Positions 33,099 to 42,712 of a stretch of 64,000 nt of DNA are shown piece by piece. This stretch comes from Hawksworthiomyces lignivorus (lineage: Eukaryota; Ascomycota; Sordariomycetes; Ophiostomatales; Ophiostomataceae). The notes under the pieces are model-generated. The model did not search any database. It had not been told where the DNA came from and saw only the letters and a program-made list of their open reading frames with translations. The first letter of the stretch is position 1. The number at the start of each line of letters is the position of its first letter. The position numbers and the translations under genes are program-made. Location of the stretch: contig NTMA01000017.1 of NCBI GenBank assembly GCA_002917075.1, forward strand, positions 486,752 through 550,751. The letters run 5' to 3'.

Positions 33099-34587
33099 TC
33101 AGGCCGCGCCCCGAGGCTTCGCCTTGGCCTTGGCTTTTTCCTTCTTCTCTTCCTTGAGCCGCTTCTTCTTCTCCTCGTTCTTCTCCTCGAGCTTGCGCTT
33201 GTGCGCCTTCAGCTCCGCCTCTGTCTTGGGCACCGGCTTAAAGAATCCCTCCAGTCGCTGCTGCTGCGTGCCCTTGAGGTTCTTCTCCAGCCGCGCCGCT
33301 CCCGACCGCACCCTGTCCTCCGAGAAGCCCTTCTCGTTGACCAGGAACTCCACCAGCCCCGGCACGTCCGGCTTCTCCCACTTGAAGTCGCACAGCGGGT
33401 CGTCGGCGGAGCGCACGTCCGGCTGGAAGAAGAGCTCGCGCGCGTCCTCGTAGGGCCAGTCGTCGGGCAGCACGAACTTCTGCTTCTTGTCGTTGCGGAT
33501 GAACTCGACCACGTTCTCGAGCGAGCCGTGCTCGCGGATTAGCTTGAGCGCCGTGTTGGGGCCGACCTTGGGGATGGGGTCGAGGTAGTCGCAGCCGAGC
33601 AGGATGCACAGATCGACAAACTGAGAGAAGGAGAGGGAGAGTTAGCTTCGTAGATTGAAAAAAAAAAAGGTAAAAATCAGGCGCAGCGCTTCCCACCTGT
33701 TTGCGCTCCATGTTGAGGCCCTCGAGCACCTTGTCGAGGTGGATCTCCTGGATGGGCTCCTTGCGCTGCTCGCTGAACGTTAGATGCCGCAGGAGGATGG
33801 GTGTGTTGAAGCATAGCGTGTCCATGTCCTCGCTGGCGGCTGCGTAGACTTTGCCGGCCCGCGCCAGCACCGCACATTGCGCCTCGGCCTCCGTGGGCGC
33901 CACCAGGAAGGGCACGCCCATGAGCTTGAGCAGCCGCTGGCACTCCTGGTTGTGCTCGCGCGTCACCCGCACCGTGCGCCGCGAGAACTTCTCTACGTCC
34001 TCAGCCGTGCCCGTCTCTTTGGCCTCCTCCAGATCCTCCGTTGCCTCCTGCTTGCGCATGTAGCGCCGCGCCAGCTCGCCCGACTTGAGCTTCGGCGGCG
34101 CCCCGTCGAACACGTACAGTGGCTTTATGCCGTTGTCCACCATGCGCAGCGTGCGGTAGAACATGCCCATCAGATGCGACGTCGTCTCGCCAGCCTCGCT
34201 CATCAGCATCTGGCCGTCGGACCGCACGGCGATTAGAAACGAGTAGATGCTCATCGATCTGCAGCAGAGGGGAAAAAGATGATGAAAGAGGTTAGTCTGA
34301 GCTTGTGATAGAAAGCAGCTTGCGATCTTTTTCCGGGAGAGGGAGAGGGGAGGATGATATGTTAAGAAGCATCGGGGGGGAGCAGTCTTGCTCTGGGAGA
34401 GTACCTACGCATCCTAGGTACAATGTTAGTTTTGATGCAATTTGTGGAAAAGAGACAGAAGGCAGAGACAAAGCTGGGCGGGACTCACAATGGCTACTTT
34501 GCGACCGAACTGGTTCTTGATTTCCCCCTCTTTGATCGCATCCGGAGCCTCCTCCTTGACAATCTGGAACAGCTGCTTGATACCCAT
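33099..34587 (-). CDS. flap endonuclease 1 (FEN1/Rad27)
   Basis: A structure-specific 5' nuclease that removes 5' flaps during Okazaki fragment maturation and long-patch base excision repair, in the nucleus with PCNA. My model has four exons: 34587-34489, 34413-34409 (5 nt), 34258-33697 and 33620-33099. This gives 395 residues, the usual family length. The N-terminal nuclease region starts [10 protein letters not shown]. The acidic active-site residues lie in VAIDASMS (Asp34), [22 protein letters not shown] and LLGCDYLD. A helix-hairpin-helix follows ([14 protein letters not shown]). A PCNA-interacting peptide (QQRLEGFF) and a Lys-rich tail ending KPRGAA complete it. Only inclusion of the 5-nt exon restores the invariant I-D-A-S-M-S and the reading frame. 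An MCB element stands 235 bp upstream, fitting S-phase expression. Confidence 0.96.
34409..34413 (-). other. 5-nt microexon of FEN1
   Basis: The minus strand reads CCTAG|GATGC|GTAGGT, so five bases are flanked by a good acceptor and donor. The preceding 75-nt intron (34488-34414) has a CTAAC branch-like word 15 nt before its end; the following 150-nt intron (34408-34259) has GACTAAC near its end. Exon 1 ends after codon 33 (ATT) and exon 3 begins A-TCG-ATG. Only these five bases give GAT-GCA-TCG-ATG, the family-invariant DASM, so the microexon carries the codon for catalytic Asp34. Confidence 0.88.
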
Positions 34588-35210
34588 GTTGTCGGTCGCT
34601 TCTTTTTTCTTTTCTTTTTGATATCCACTTGAAGCCAAAGGTGAGGTGTGCAGAGCTCTGTCTTGTTCGATTTATATGGACAGCAGCAGCTCAGCTCTTG
34701 TTCTTTTGGTGAATGTGACGGGCAGGCGGCTTCGTTGCTCTAGATGTGCTTATGGCGCCCTTTGCTGGACAATGAAGCACGCACGCAGAATAGATGGATG
34801 GCCCACTTTCGCCTTTTCTCGACGCGTCAGAGGCGCGCTACGTAATAAAAGCGGGGCAAAATCAATTAACAAAAACGAGACAGAAAGACCAACCGGGGCG
34901 CGCCTGGTTCGCAGCTGCCAGTTAATACGTGACTTGTGGGGGGGGCGTATTACACTGTACTAACGTGGAAAGTGCCTTATAAGCATACGAGTACTACGTA
35001 CTCATCCACGTACCAGAATAGGGAAAGGAACGAAACCAAAAAGGAAGCAAAAAAGGGAAAACAGACATTGAAAATTCACTTAAAAGGGTAAAACAAAGCA
35101 ATGGGTTTTCTTTGTGTCACATATATCTTATGCCGCGCACAATGCACGTTCACTCATTTCATTTGCAGTGGCAATGAACCATTGTGCCTTCGGACTGCAA
35201 TCCCTCCAGT
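34588..35210. other. FEN1 promoter region
   Basis: About 620 bp between the FEN1 start and the 3' end of the upstream permease gene. It contains the ACGCGT element at 34,822 and a near-palindromic TACGAGTAC/GTACTCAT block at 34,986-35,005. No gene is visible. Confidence 0.6.
34822..34827. promoter_or_regulatory. MCB-type ACGCGT element upstream of FEN1
   Basis: ACGCGT, the core bound by the fungal MBF (Mbp1-Swi6) cell-cycle factor, lies 235 bp before the FEN1 ATG inside GACGCGTC. RAD27 and other replication genes are MBF targets in yeasts. The word also occurs elsewhere in this window (for example 6,403, 6,416, 21,385 and 22,525), so the call rests on position and gene identity. Confidence 0.5.
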
Positions 35211-37225
35211 TTATGTCATGTAGCGGTAGTGCGGGCTCTCATCGCCTAGCTCCGCCAGCTCCTCGGCCGACTGGCCGCCATGCTCCCCATCTCCATTCTG
35301 CTCGGCGGCGTCGCGCTGTCGGTTGATTCGCGAGAGGATGAACCACAGGGAACCGTAGATGACGCTCGAGAGGCCGACCAGAGCCAGCGTGACCGCGTGG
35401 CCCTTGACATAGCGCGGGGCCTCGTTTGTTGCACTAAAGAGAAAAAGAAAGATCGGGTCAGTCCAGGGGCTGATCACAGAGAAATTGATAGGACAAGTCC
35501 AGCTGTGAAAAAAAAAAAAGAGGGAGAGAGGGAGAGGAGGAGACTGACTAGATGAAGGGTGCCATGATGCCGGCAGAATTGCCGATGCTGAGCTGCATCC
35601 CGTTTGCCGTGGCGCGTTTACCATACCGAGGGCTGATATCAGGAATCTGCAATGGAGGGCACACAGCTGTTAGTCGAGTGGCCTGTGTTCAGAGACCATA
35701 AGTGGGAGCAGAGACTTGGGGTGCAACTTACCCATGCGAGAGGGATACCTACGAGGACATACAGTCCCATAGCAATCAGGAAACATCTAAAAGAGGCCGT
35801 TAGCTTGAGAAGACAGACCCCCCAAAAAGGAGAAGAATGGCAAACAACTTACCCGAAATAGTGGACTCCGGCAGACGAATCCGAGAGCAGCACGCCGTAC
35901 CCAACGACGCTGACGGCGCCGAATGCCATGCAGAAAATGCCACGGCGTTGGAAGTGGTCCGACAGGTAGGCCATGGACATGTACGTGGCCGCCCCGAGGA
36001 AGTAGCACGGGATCGTCAGCAGCTGCACCTGAGCCGTGGTCCACTTGCCCAGGCCGTTGATGATGGTCGGCAGGAAGGTTGAGAAGCCTGCGATATCAGT
36101 TTGCTTGTTTCTTTCCTCTGTTCCCATCTTTCTTCTCTCTCGCTTTTTAACACTTACCGTACAACATGGTGTCGCCGCCAAACTGTCCGGCGCAGAACAG
36201 CCAAATCTTCCAGTCCTTGAAGGCCTTCATCATGTCCTTCTTGCTGAACTCCTTTGCGCTGTCTGTGTATCCGTACTCACCGGCCCACCGCAGGGCCATG
36301 GCGCGCTTCTCGGTGTCGGTAAGGAAGTAGGCCGTGGAGGGCTCGTTGGGCAAGACGAAGAAGCAGCTGATGCCCAGGAGGAATGTTGGGATGCCTTCGA
36401 TGATCATGATCCACTGCGCAGGTTTTGTTAGTTTTGAAGCTCTCTTCCACCATTTTTAGTGTTTTCAAATGGACGGAACTCACCCGCCAGCCGTGCATCC
36501 CGGCCACGCCGTCCATGTGGCCGATGCCAAAGGCCAGCAGGCCACCCAGAGCGCCTGCCAGCGCTGCCGATACGAAGAGGAAGCCGACGCGCACAGCCAG
36601 CTCGCGGCGCGTGTAGAAGAAGGTCAGGTAGACATTGAGGCCCGGGAACAGGCCGGCCTCGACGGCGCCCAGGAGCAGGCGGCACGCGACCAGACCGCCA
36701 TATGAGTGGACCAGCCCCGTCAGCGTGGCGATGATGCCCCAGGCCGTGGTAATGAAGCCGATCCAACGGCTTGGCGTAAACTTCTTCAGCACCAAGTTGC
36801 TCGGCACTTCGAAGGCGATGTAGGTCACAAACAAGATGGACACGGCCGTCTGGTACTGAGAGCCGTGCAAACCGAGGTCCGCCTCCATGCTATAGAGACG
36901 GGCGTTTCCAATGTTGACACTGCCACATTGATTTAGCTTCGTGCCTCAAGTTTTTTTTCTCGTTTCCCTTTGGACGGACAGAGGGGCATTGGGCCCCGGG
37001 TGGTCTCGCTTCTTACCGATCGAGGAAGCTGAAGAGGTACAAGCTCATCACCAGCCAGATCAGGGCAAAATCCAGCTTCCGGACGAGCTTCTTCTCGTCC
37101 ACACCCAGGTCGGCCACCGTCAACGGCCGATCAATGGCAGCAACTTCTCCCTTTTCCGCCTGCACTGCCGTTGCATCGCTGACTTCTTCGTCATTTCTGG
37201 CGGGAGACGCTTTCAGGTCTGCCAT
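35211..37225 (-). CDS. MFS permease, anion:cation symporter family (Dal5/Tna1-like)
   Basis: A plasma-membrane major facilitator of the fungal family that imports organic anions such as allantoate, nicotinate or related carboxylates. My model has seven exons: 37225-37017, 36919-36484, 36413-36158, 36087-35853, 35786-35732, 35646-35549 and 35433-35211, giving 503 residues with consistent phase. After a hydrophilic N-terminus (1-52) come twelve expected membrane segments. Family signatures are SLYLFSFLDRVNIGNARLYS, YIAFEVPSNLVLKKFTPSRW, GLVACRLLLGAVEAGLFPG and the second-half AYLSDHFQRRGIF. The tail is acidic and cytosolic (EELAELGDESPHYRYMT). The sixth intron has a GTCAGT donor, less usual than the GTAAGT sites of the others. 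The substrate cannot be told from sequence; no catabolic gene neighbours it. It is divergent from GAR1, with 1.2 kb between. Confidence 0.92.
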
Positions 37226-38397
37226 GGTGAAAACTGTAAAATTTTTTCTATCAAGTATTTTTTACAAATGAACCCGTGTAGAGCACAATACAGACGGTAT
37301 TGAACGCGAGGAGACGCGATCATAACTGGACAGGGCTCGAGCTTTTATCGTAGCTATTTTACTATGTACACTATACTTGGCACCTATCTCACAATAGCCC
37401 TCTTTTTGACATCTCGGATATAGGCACCGAGAATAAAAGCAAATTGCTTTTGTTCATAAACTAGATTATGGAGTTCCATCCTGGCTCGGGCAGCTTTAGA
37501 GGTCTGGGGTACGCAGATCCTTCGGTCCATGACGACGATGGCAGAAAAACCAGTGTGTGGCTGAGGTCGTACCACCTGCACCGATACGCTCGATGCAACG
37601 CTGATAGGCAAGGTTCGCCGCGAAGAGATGCTGAGATAATGATAGGGCGGCGTCGCCGTGTGAGATTTAGATAAACAGCGCGGGTTAGAATGTAAGACAG
37701 CCGAGAAACAGCAGTTTTGCCTTACGACCTCCCTCATCCGTCCAGAGCATCTGTGCGCCCTCTGCCTATTCTTGGGGTACATAAGCACTACAGCTGCGCT
37801 ATAGGCGCTTGGCTTCCAAAAGCTGAAATTCACTATTTTGCGCACATGAGCTCCCCGGACTTTCCGATTAAAATTGAGGGAGCTGGGGCCAAAGAAGAGA
37901 ATATGCCTTATATTTCTTTGATAGATGTCGTTCTCACGAACCTGAACGACAGATGTAGTTAACAAGTCCCTCTTCCCTCTTTTGGGATGCCGACACACTA
38001 CTGCTCCATACTCTGCAGGGCACTATTGCGGGAGAATTTTACTAGCTGGAACCTTATGTCACAGGCTGCTAGTCCCTATTGGACTCCCCTAGGCGTACTT
38101 TAGTGAGCGAGAGACAGAGGCTCCACAATAACCGATAAGATAAGAGAGGCTGTACATGGCTCCACATTTATTGCTGTTTTTGACCAACCAGGTCTCGTTA
38201 AAGAAAAAAAAAATATTAAGTGCAGAGACCAAAAAAGAGAAAAAGCTTCAATAAAATTATTTTATGAATTTCCCAGCAAAATCCCCTACTCTCCACGCCC
38301 TATCTACGACCGGAGCTGCAACAGGACGGCTGAGATTCCGGATACAGGCCAATTGGAAATTAGGAGGATTTGATATCAGCACACTTCAGCTTTTGCA
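37226..38397. other. divergent promoter region between the Dal5-like permease and GAR1
   Basis: About 1.17 kb with no supportable gene. A 204-codon minus-strand frame (37,384-37,998) is open but resembles no known family. No clear TATA element is seen for GAR1. Confidence 0.6.
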
Positions 38398-39192
38398 ATG
38401 TCATTCCGTGGAGGAGGTGCCCCGCGCGGACGTGGTGGCTTTGGCGGTCGTGGCGGCTTTGGCGGTCGCGGCGGTGGTAAGTTCTTTCCATCTGCTTTCT
38501 GCCTTCCCCCTAGTTTCTTGACGCCAGCTTTACTCTGTCTGGCTCTTTGCATCCTAGCCGCGAAATAGTTTCAGCTGCTGACTGATCTGCTGTTCCCAGG
38601 CCGTGGCGGCTTCGCGCCCCGTGACATGGGCCCCCCGGCCTCCGTCGTCGAGATGGGCGCATTCATGCACGCCTGCGAGGGCGAGATGGTGTGCAAGAGC
38701 GTCAACGCCGCCAAGATCCCGCAGTTCAACGCCTTTGTCTTCCTCGAGAACAAGACCAACGTCGGCAAGGTTGACGAGGTCCTCGGCCCCATCAACCAGG
38801 TCTACTTCACCATCAAGCCCTCCGAGGGCATCCAGGCCGCCAGCTTCCAGCCGGGCGACCGCTTCTACCTCTCCAGCGACAAGCTGCTGCCCTTTGAGCG
38901 CTTCATCCCCAAGCCCAAGCCCCCGCCAGGCACCGAGAAGCGCGTCAAGAAGTCCGGCCAGGCTGGCGGCCGCGGCGGCGGTTTCGGTCGTGGCGGCCCA
39001 CGTGGCCGGGGTGGCCCCCGCGGCGGCGGTGGCTTCAGCCGGGGCGGTCGTGGCGGCAGCGGTGGATTCAGCCGCGGCGGCGGCGGAGGTGGCTTCAGCC
39101 GTGGCGGTGGTGGTGGTGGCCGTGGGTTCTCCGGCGGCCGTGGTGGTTCAGGCGGCTTCCGCGGTGGCGGCCGCGGCCGGGGCGGCTACTAA
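38398..39192 (+). CDS. GAR1: H/ACA snoRNP protein Gar1
   Basis: Core subunit of the nucleolar H/ACA ribonucleoprotein that guides pseudouridylation of rRNA; it contacts the pseudouridine synthase Cbf5. Two exons, 38398-38476 and 38600-39192, encode 223 residues; the intron splits a Gly codon. An Arg-Gly-rich N-terminus (1-35) precedes the conserved beta-barrel core at about 36-140. The core shows [40 protein letters not shown] and [15 protein letters not shown] long RGG/GGF-repeat tail runs to the end (about 145-223). The two glycine-rich arms around a short core are diagnostic of Gar1. The 123-nt intron contains no C/D or H/ACA box pattern that I can see. Confidence 0.96.
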
Positions 39193-39871
39193 GTGTTTCG
39201 CCCCCTTTTTTTTTTTGCTCTCCTGCCGCATACTGGTTCTCTTTATCATAAAAAACGCACACCCTCCCTCTCTCTCTGGCTTCACAACATGGGAACGAGG
39301 CCTTATTCCAAGACGGGTGACCTCGACGATCCTCGCCGGCGGCGTGTCTCCTTCGAGTGTCCCCATTGGCATTGTGAATAGACAAGCGATTCGCATTTTG
39401 GGGAATCTCAGACCATCTGCTTGCTGCTAGGCCGGACAAGACGGGAAGAGCAAGCGGATGAAAAGGGAAAAGGAACAGAAGATGGAAAACAAAGAAGTGA
39501 TTCTGAGATCTGAAGGCGTTTGGGCCCCGGTTGGGATTTTCTCTGGGAATTTGTACTTTCCATGTCTTATTTTTCTGCGTTTCTGTTCGAACAACACAAT
39601 GGTTAAACAAGTTTTCGATTCATTTTGAGCTGTAGAACGCCACGATCTATCTATCTATGGTCCCTTTCCGTCTGCCTTGGATATTGGTGTCGTATATCTT
39701 TCTGGCCCGTGATTGAACTCCATGGAAATGCAATTAAACGATCCTGCTTCTTTCCTCGTTTTGCGAGTCCTTCCTTCCGCTGTCTTTCTTTCCCGAAATA
39801 TTATACAATAGCTACTCTACCCCTTTGTTTAAATTACTATAGCCTGACCACCTCCAAACTCTCCGCCCATT
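39193..39871. other. intergenic DNA between convergent GAR1 and DHA2-like transporter genes
   Basis: About 680 bp holding the two 3' regions. There is a T run after the GAR1 stop and a short CTAT repeat near 39,646. No gene is seen. Confidence 0.7.
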
Positions 39872-42712
39872 TCATCTCCTGGGGCTTCCCGCGGACGGGG
39901 AGCTGGGGAGCGATCGCAGGTAGCTCTGGCACAGAAACGCCGTGCCTAAGAGCACACCGAGGCCGCCCAGGCCGAGGCCAAAGTACTGGGCGGCGCGGTA
40001 GCCGACCAAGGGGTCGGCACTGGAATCGCCGACGCTGACCTCGACAGAGCCGGCGATGCCGAGCGCGAGCGAGATGGCGTAGTTGACGACGGTGACCACG
40101 AGGCTGGCGGCGATGCCCTGGTGCTGGCGGCTGACGCTGTCGCTGAGCAGGATGATGGCGGCCGGGTTGCTCATGTCCATGCCAAAGGGCATGACGAGGA
40201 TGCCAAAAAAGGGGTTGAGCCAGTACAGCTGGCTCGGCGCCGACGTGGCGAAGAGCAGGCTGCCCGCGAAGAAGGCGAACATGCTCGCCAGCATCACCCA
40301 GTGCGGCTTGACGCCGCGGCTGAAGAGCAGGCCCGTCAGCAGGCTCGCCGCCAGCCCCGCGACCGGCGCCGGCGCAAAGGCCGCGCTCGTCTTGAGCGGC
40401 GACCACCCCCGCAGGTTCTCAAACATCTGCACGGCGTAGTACACCCACACTGAGAAGCAGCCCCACCCCGTGGCCGTGCAGCCCAGCACAAAGTTGGTCG
40501 TCGACCGCATCGCCGCCAGCGGGACCAGCGGGTGGGTAGCCTGCGCCACCTCGACGTATGCGAACGACGCCATGAGCAAGAGGCCGATGACGAGCAGAAA
40601 GTACGTGTAGGGTGTGGTCCAGCCGACGATCGGCGCCTGGTTGACGGCGAAATTGATCAAGACCAGCCCGGAGACGCCCAGGATCATGCCCAGCGCATCC
40701 ATGCGCACCCAGAGGCTCTCCTGCACGATGACCTTCTTGGTGATGACGATGTCGTCCTCGTCATCGACCTCGTACTTTGCAGCCGGTTGCGTGCACTCTT
40801 TCAGCGAGTCGCTCGGCATGACAAGCATACTAAGGGCGGCAAGCGCGAAGCAGACAGCCGCTGTCGTCCAAAAGGCCCACGGCCATGATGCGTATACGGC
40901 AAAGAGAGAAGACAGTGCAGCACCGACCACGAAACCAAGCGGCGCCGAGGCCCCAAAGATAGACATGACAAAGTTCTTGCGTTTCCCGGGAGTGTACGCC
41001 CGTCCCAATATCGCCTGTCCGTTCGGGACGAGCATCGCTGGACCTATACCTTGCATGGCACGGCACACAATAAAGAAGATGTTACCGCAGTGCGGGCTAC
41101 TAGCACCTCCGGTTTGCTGGATGGCCTGCGAGAACCCAGCCAGGAGGCTCCACATGCCAAACCAGATAAAGCCCAGGATAAAGAATCGCCGGTGGCCAAA
41201 AATTTCACCAAGCCGGCCGGCTGGAAGCACAAATGTGCCAGACGTCAGCCCGTATGCGGCCGTGTACCAAGCCAAGTCTCCAGGACCAGTGTTAGGAAAC
41301 GACAGGGCCATTAATTTAGCGGGCACTAAGGCCTGGGCAATCCCCGCCAGCATCAGCACCTGGGACAAACAGATTATGAGCACAAAAAGAGCCTCATGGA
41401 CTAGCGAGAAACCGTATGGTCCCGTGCTTGCAGCTTGAGGTGGCTTCTGCTGCTGACTGTATCGGAGGCTACCCCCCTGGCGAACAGGCATGGTAGTATA
41501 GCGACGGGATCCATCGTCCCGGATGAGAGAGCCCCTATATGTATCGCCAGCTTCTGAGCGCACATAGGTATAGCGCCCAATTTGCAAGATCGGTTCGGGC
41601 TCGTGCTCAACTTCCCCAGCTTGTTTGTCGGCCTCTTCATTTGTCCCGACCAACGTTATTGGTGTGATGGCTGAGTCATCTTGGAACTCGTCCTCACCCA
41701 TCTGTACCTCTCCTTGATCAAAGTACGGCTGCTTCGGCCCTGACCCAGACGCAACGATGCCGGCGTGAGAAGTGACAGGTGAGTGACGTACATTGCGCGG
41801 GCTGCGAGAGGGGCTAGCGGGGAGCGTTGTCGGCGTGAGGCGTCGTGGGGAAGCGTAAGAGGGGTCTGGAGACTTCGGCGATGCTGCAACAGCCGGCCCT
41901 CTGGTCTGCTGCGAATGCTGCGGTGGCGGAGAAAGGACGTTACTGCCCGCGTCACTTTGCTTAGCTGAGTGCTCTTGCTGAAACGGAAGAGATGGTAAAG
42001 TTGGTGGACCAGCTAGTTCAGCAGCATATATCTGCGAGTTAGAGACGGATGCCCCGTCTTGCAGCAAGGCCGGGTTGGCGGTAAGAAGATCTGCGAGGGA
42101 AGCATGGGTGGGAAGAGGAGAATGCGGCGGAGGAGGAGAGCCGGCCGTGACTCTCGTTGCACGGTATACCGAATAAGGGTTTCTGGGACCGGAGCTGACG
42201 CTGTCTTTTCGTTGGATAGGTGGTGGATATGGACTCTGTGTTGCCGGATCGGTTTCCAATGATTCACCGGTCGTGCCGCTGCTTTGATTATTTACAGAAT
42301 TTCTAATAGGGTCTCTTGCCGACCCCGGCCGTAATTCCAGAGGAGCTGCACTGGCAACGTTGACGCTAGCACTCTCAGGAGGACGGTATGGCTGGTATGA
42401 AACTGGATGACTTCCTAGCGGAGCTCTTTGCGAATAGCGAATAGTGCTGCTGCCAGTGCTATTGCCGTCATTGCCGCTGTTGTTGTTGCTGCCTGTTCCA
42501 CTACTGCTTCCTCCGTCGTCATTTCTAATATTTGCCCTGCTGCTGAGGGCAGCATTGACATCCTGCTGTTGGAACTGCCTACGAAATGACTCGGTGGCAG
42601 CGATCATGGCATCCGCCGCCCTTTGCATAGCTTCGGTGGCATTTTTAATTTCAGCTTCGGTGTCCGGGCTTCTGGGAACTAGTGTTGACCGTCGTCGCTG
42701 GCTTGAAGCCAT
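39872..42712 (-). CDS. MFS transporter, DHA2 (14-segment drug:H+ antiporter)-like, with long N-terminal extension
   Basis: A membrane transporter related to the Atr1-type drug:proton antiporters, probably exporting small toxic compounds or metabolites. It is a single exon of 946 residues. The membrane part begins near residue 440 (HEALFVLIICLSQVLMLAG). The loop motif GRLGEIFGHRRFF (motif A type) and RAMQGIGPAMLVPNGQAILG (motif C region) are clear, and the number of hydrophobic segments fits the 14-segment class. A hydrophilic central loop contains EVDDEDDIVITKKV. The first 435 or so residues are Ser/Pro/Asn/Gln-rich and apparently disordered, roughly doubling the family's usual length. They contain one short amphipathic Ala/Gln-rich stretch (ATEAMQRAADAMIAATESFR, about 26-45). 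The substrate is unknown and no biosynthetic gene is next to it. Confidence 0.9.
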   Translation of the reverse strand: MASSQRRRSTLVPRSPDTEAEIKNATEAMQRAADAMIAATESFRRQFQQQDVNAALSSRANIRNDDGGSSSGTGSNNNSGNDGNSTGSSTIRYSQRAPLGSHPVSYQPYRPPESASVNVASAAPLELRPGSARDPIRNSVNNQSSGTTGESLETDPATQSPYPPPIQRKDSVSSGPRNPYSVYRATRVTAGSPPPPHSPLPTHASLADLLTANPALLQDGASVSNSQIYAAELAGPPTLPSLPFQQEHSAKQSDAGSNVLSPPPQHSQQTRGPAVAASPKSPDPSYASPRRLTPTTLPASPSRSPRNVRHSPVTSHAGIVASGSGPKQPYFDQGEVQMGEDEFQDDSAITPITLVGTNEEADKQAGEVEHEPEPILQIGRYTYVRSEAGDTYRGSLIRDDGSRRYTTMPVRQGGSLRYSQQQKPPQAASTGPYGFSLVHEALFVLIICLSQVLMLAGIAQALVPAKLMALSFPNTGPGDLAWYTAAYGLTSGTFVLPAGRLGEIFGHRRFFILGFIWFGMWSLLAGFSQAIQQTGGASSPHCGNIFFIVCRAMQGIGPAMLVPNGQAILGRAYTPGKRKNFVMSIFGASAPLGFVVGAALSSLFAVYASWPWAFWTTAAVCFALAALSMLVMPSDSLKECTQPAAKYEVDDEDDIVITKKVIVQESLWVRMDALGMILGVSGLVLINFAVNQAPIVGWTTPYTYFLLVIGLLLMASFAYVEVAQATHPLVPLAAMRSTTNFVLGCTATGWGCFSVWVYYAVQMFENLRGWSPLKTSAAFAPAPVAGLAASLLTGLLFSRGVKPHWVMLASMFAFFAGSLLFATSAPSQLYWLNPFFGILVMPFGMDMSNPAAIILLSDSVSRQHQGIAASLVVTVVNYAISLALGIAGSVEVSVGDSSADPLVGYRAAQYFGLGLGGLGVLLGTAFLCQSYLRSLPSSPSAGSPRR

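Noticed and set aside
37384..37998. 204-codon minus-strand frame between the Dal5-like permease and GAR1
   Set aside because: No recognisable domain; it sits where the promoters of two divergent genes must lie.
38477..38599. Possible snoRNA inside the GAR1 intron
   Set aside because: CTGA-like words are present, but no C box with terminal stem and no H/ACA pattern was found; the words fit a branch site.
38603..39430. 275-codon Ala/Ser/Val-rich frame overlapping GAR1
   Set aside because: It is an out-of-frame reading of the GGC/GGT-rich GAR1 exon.
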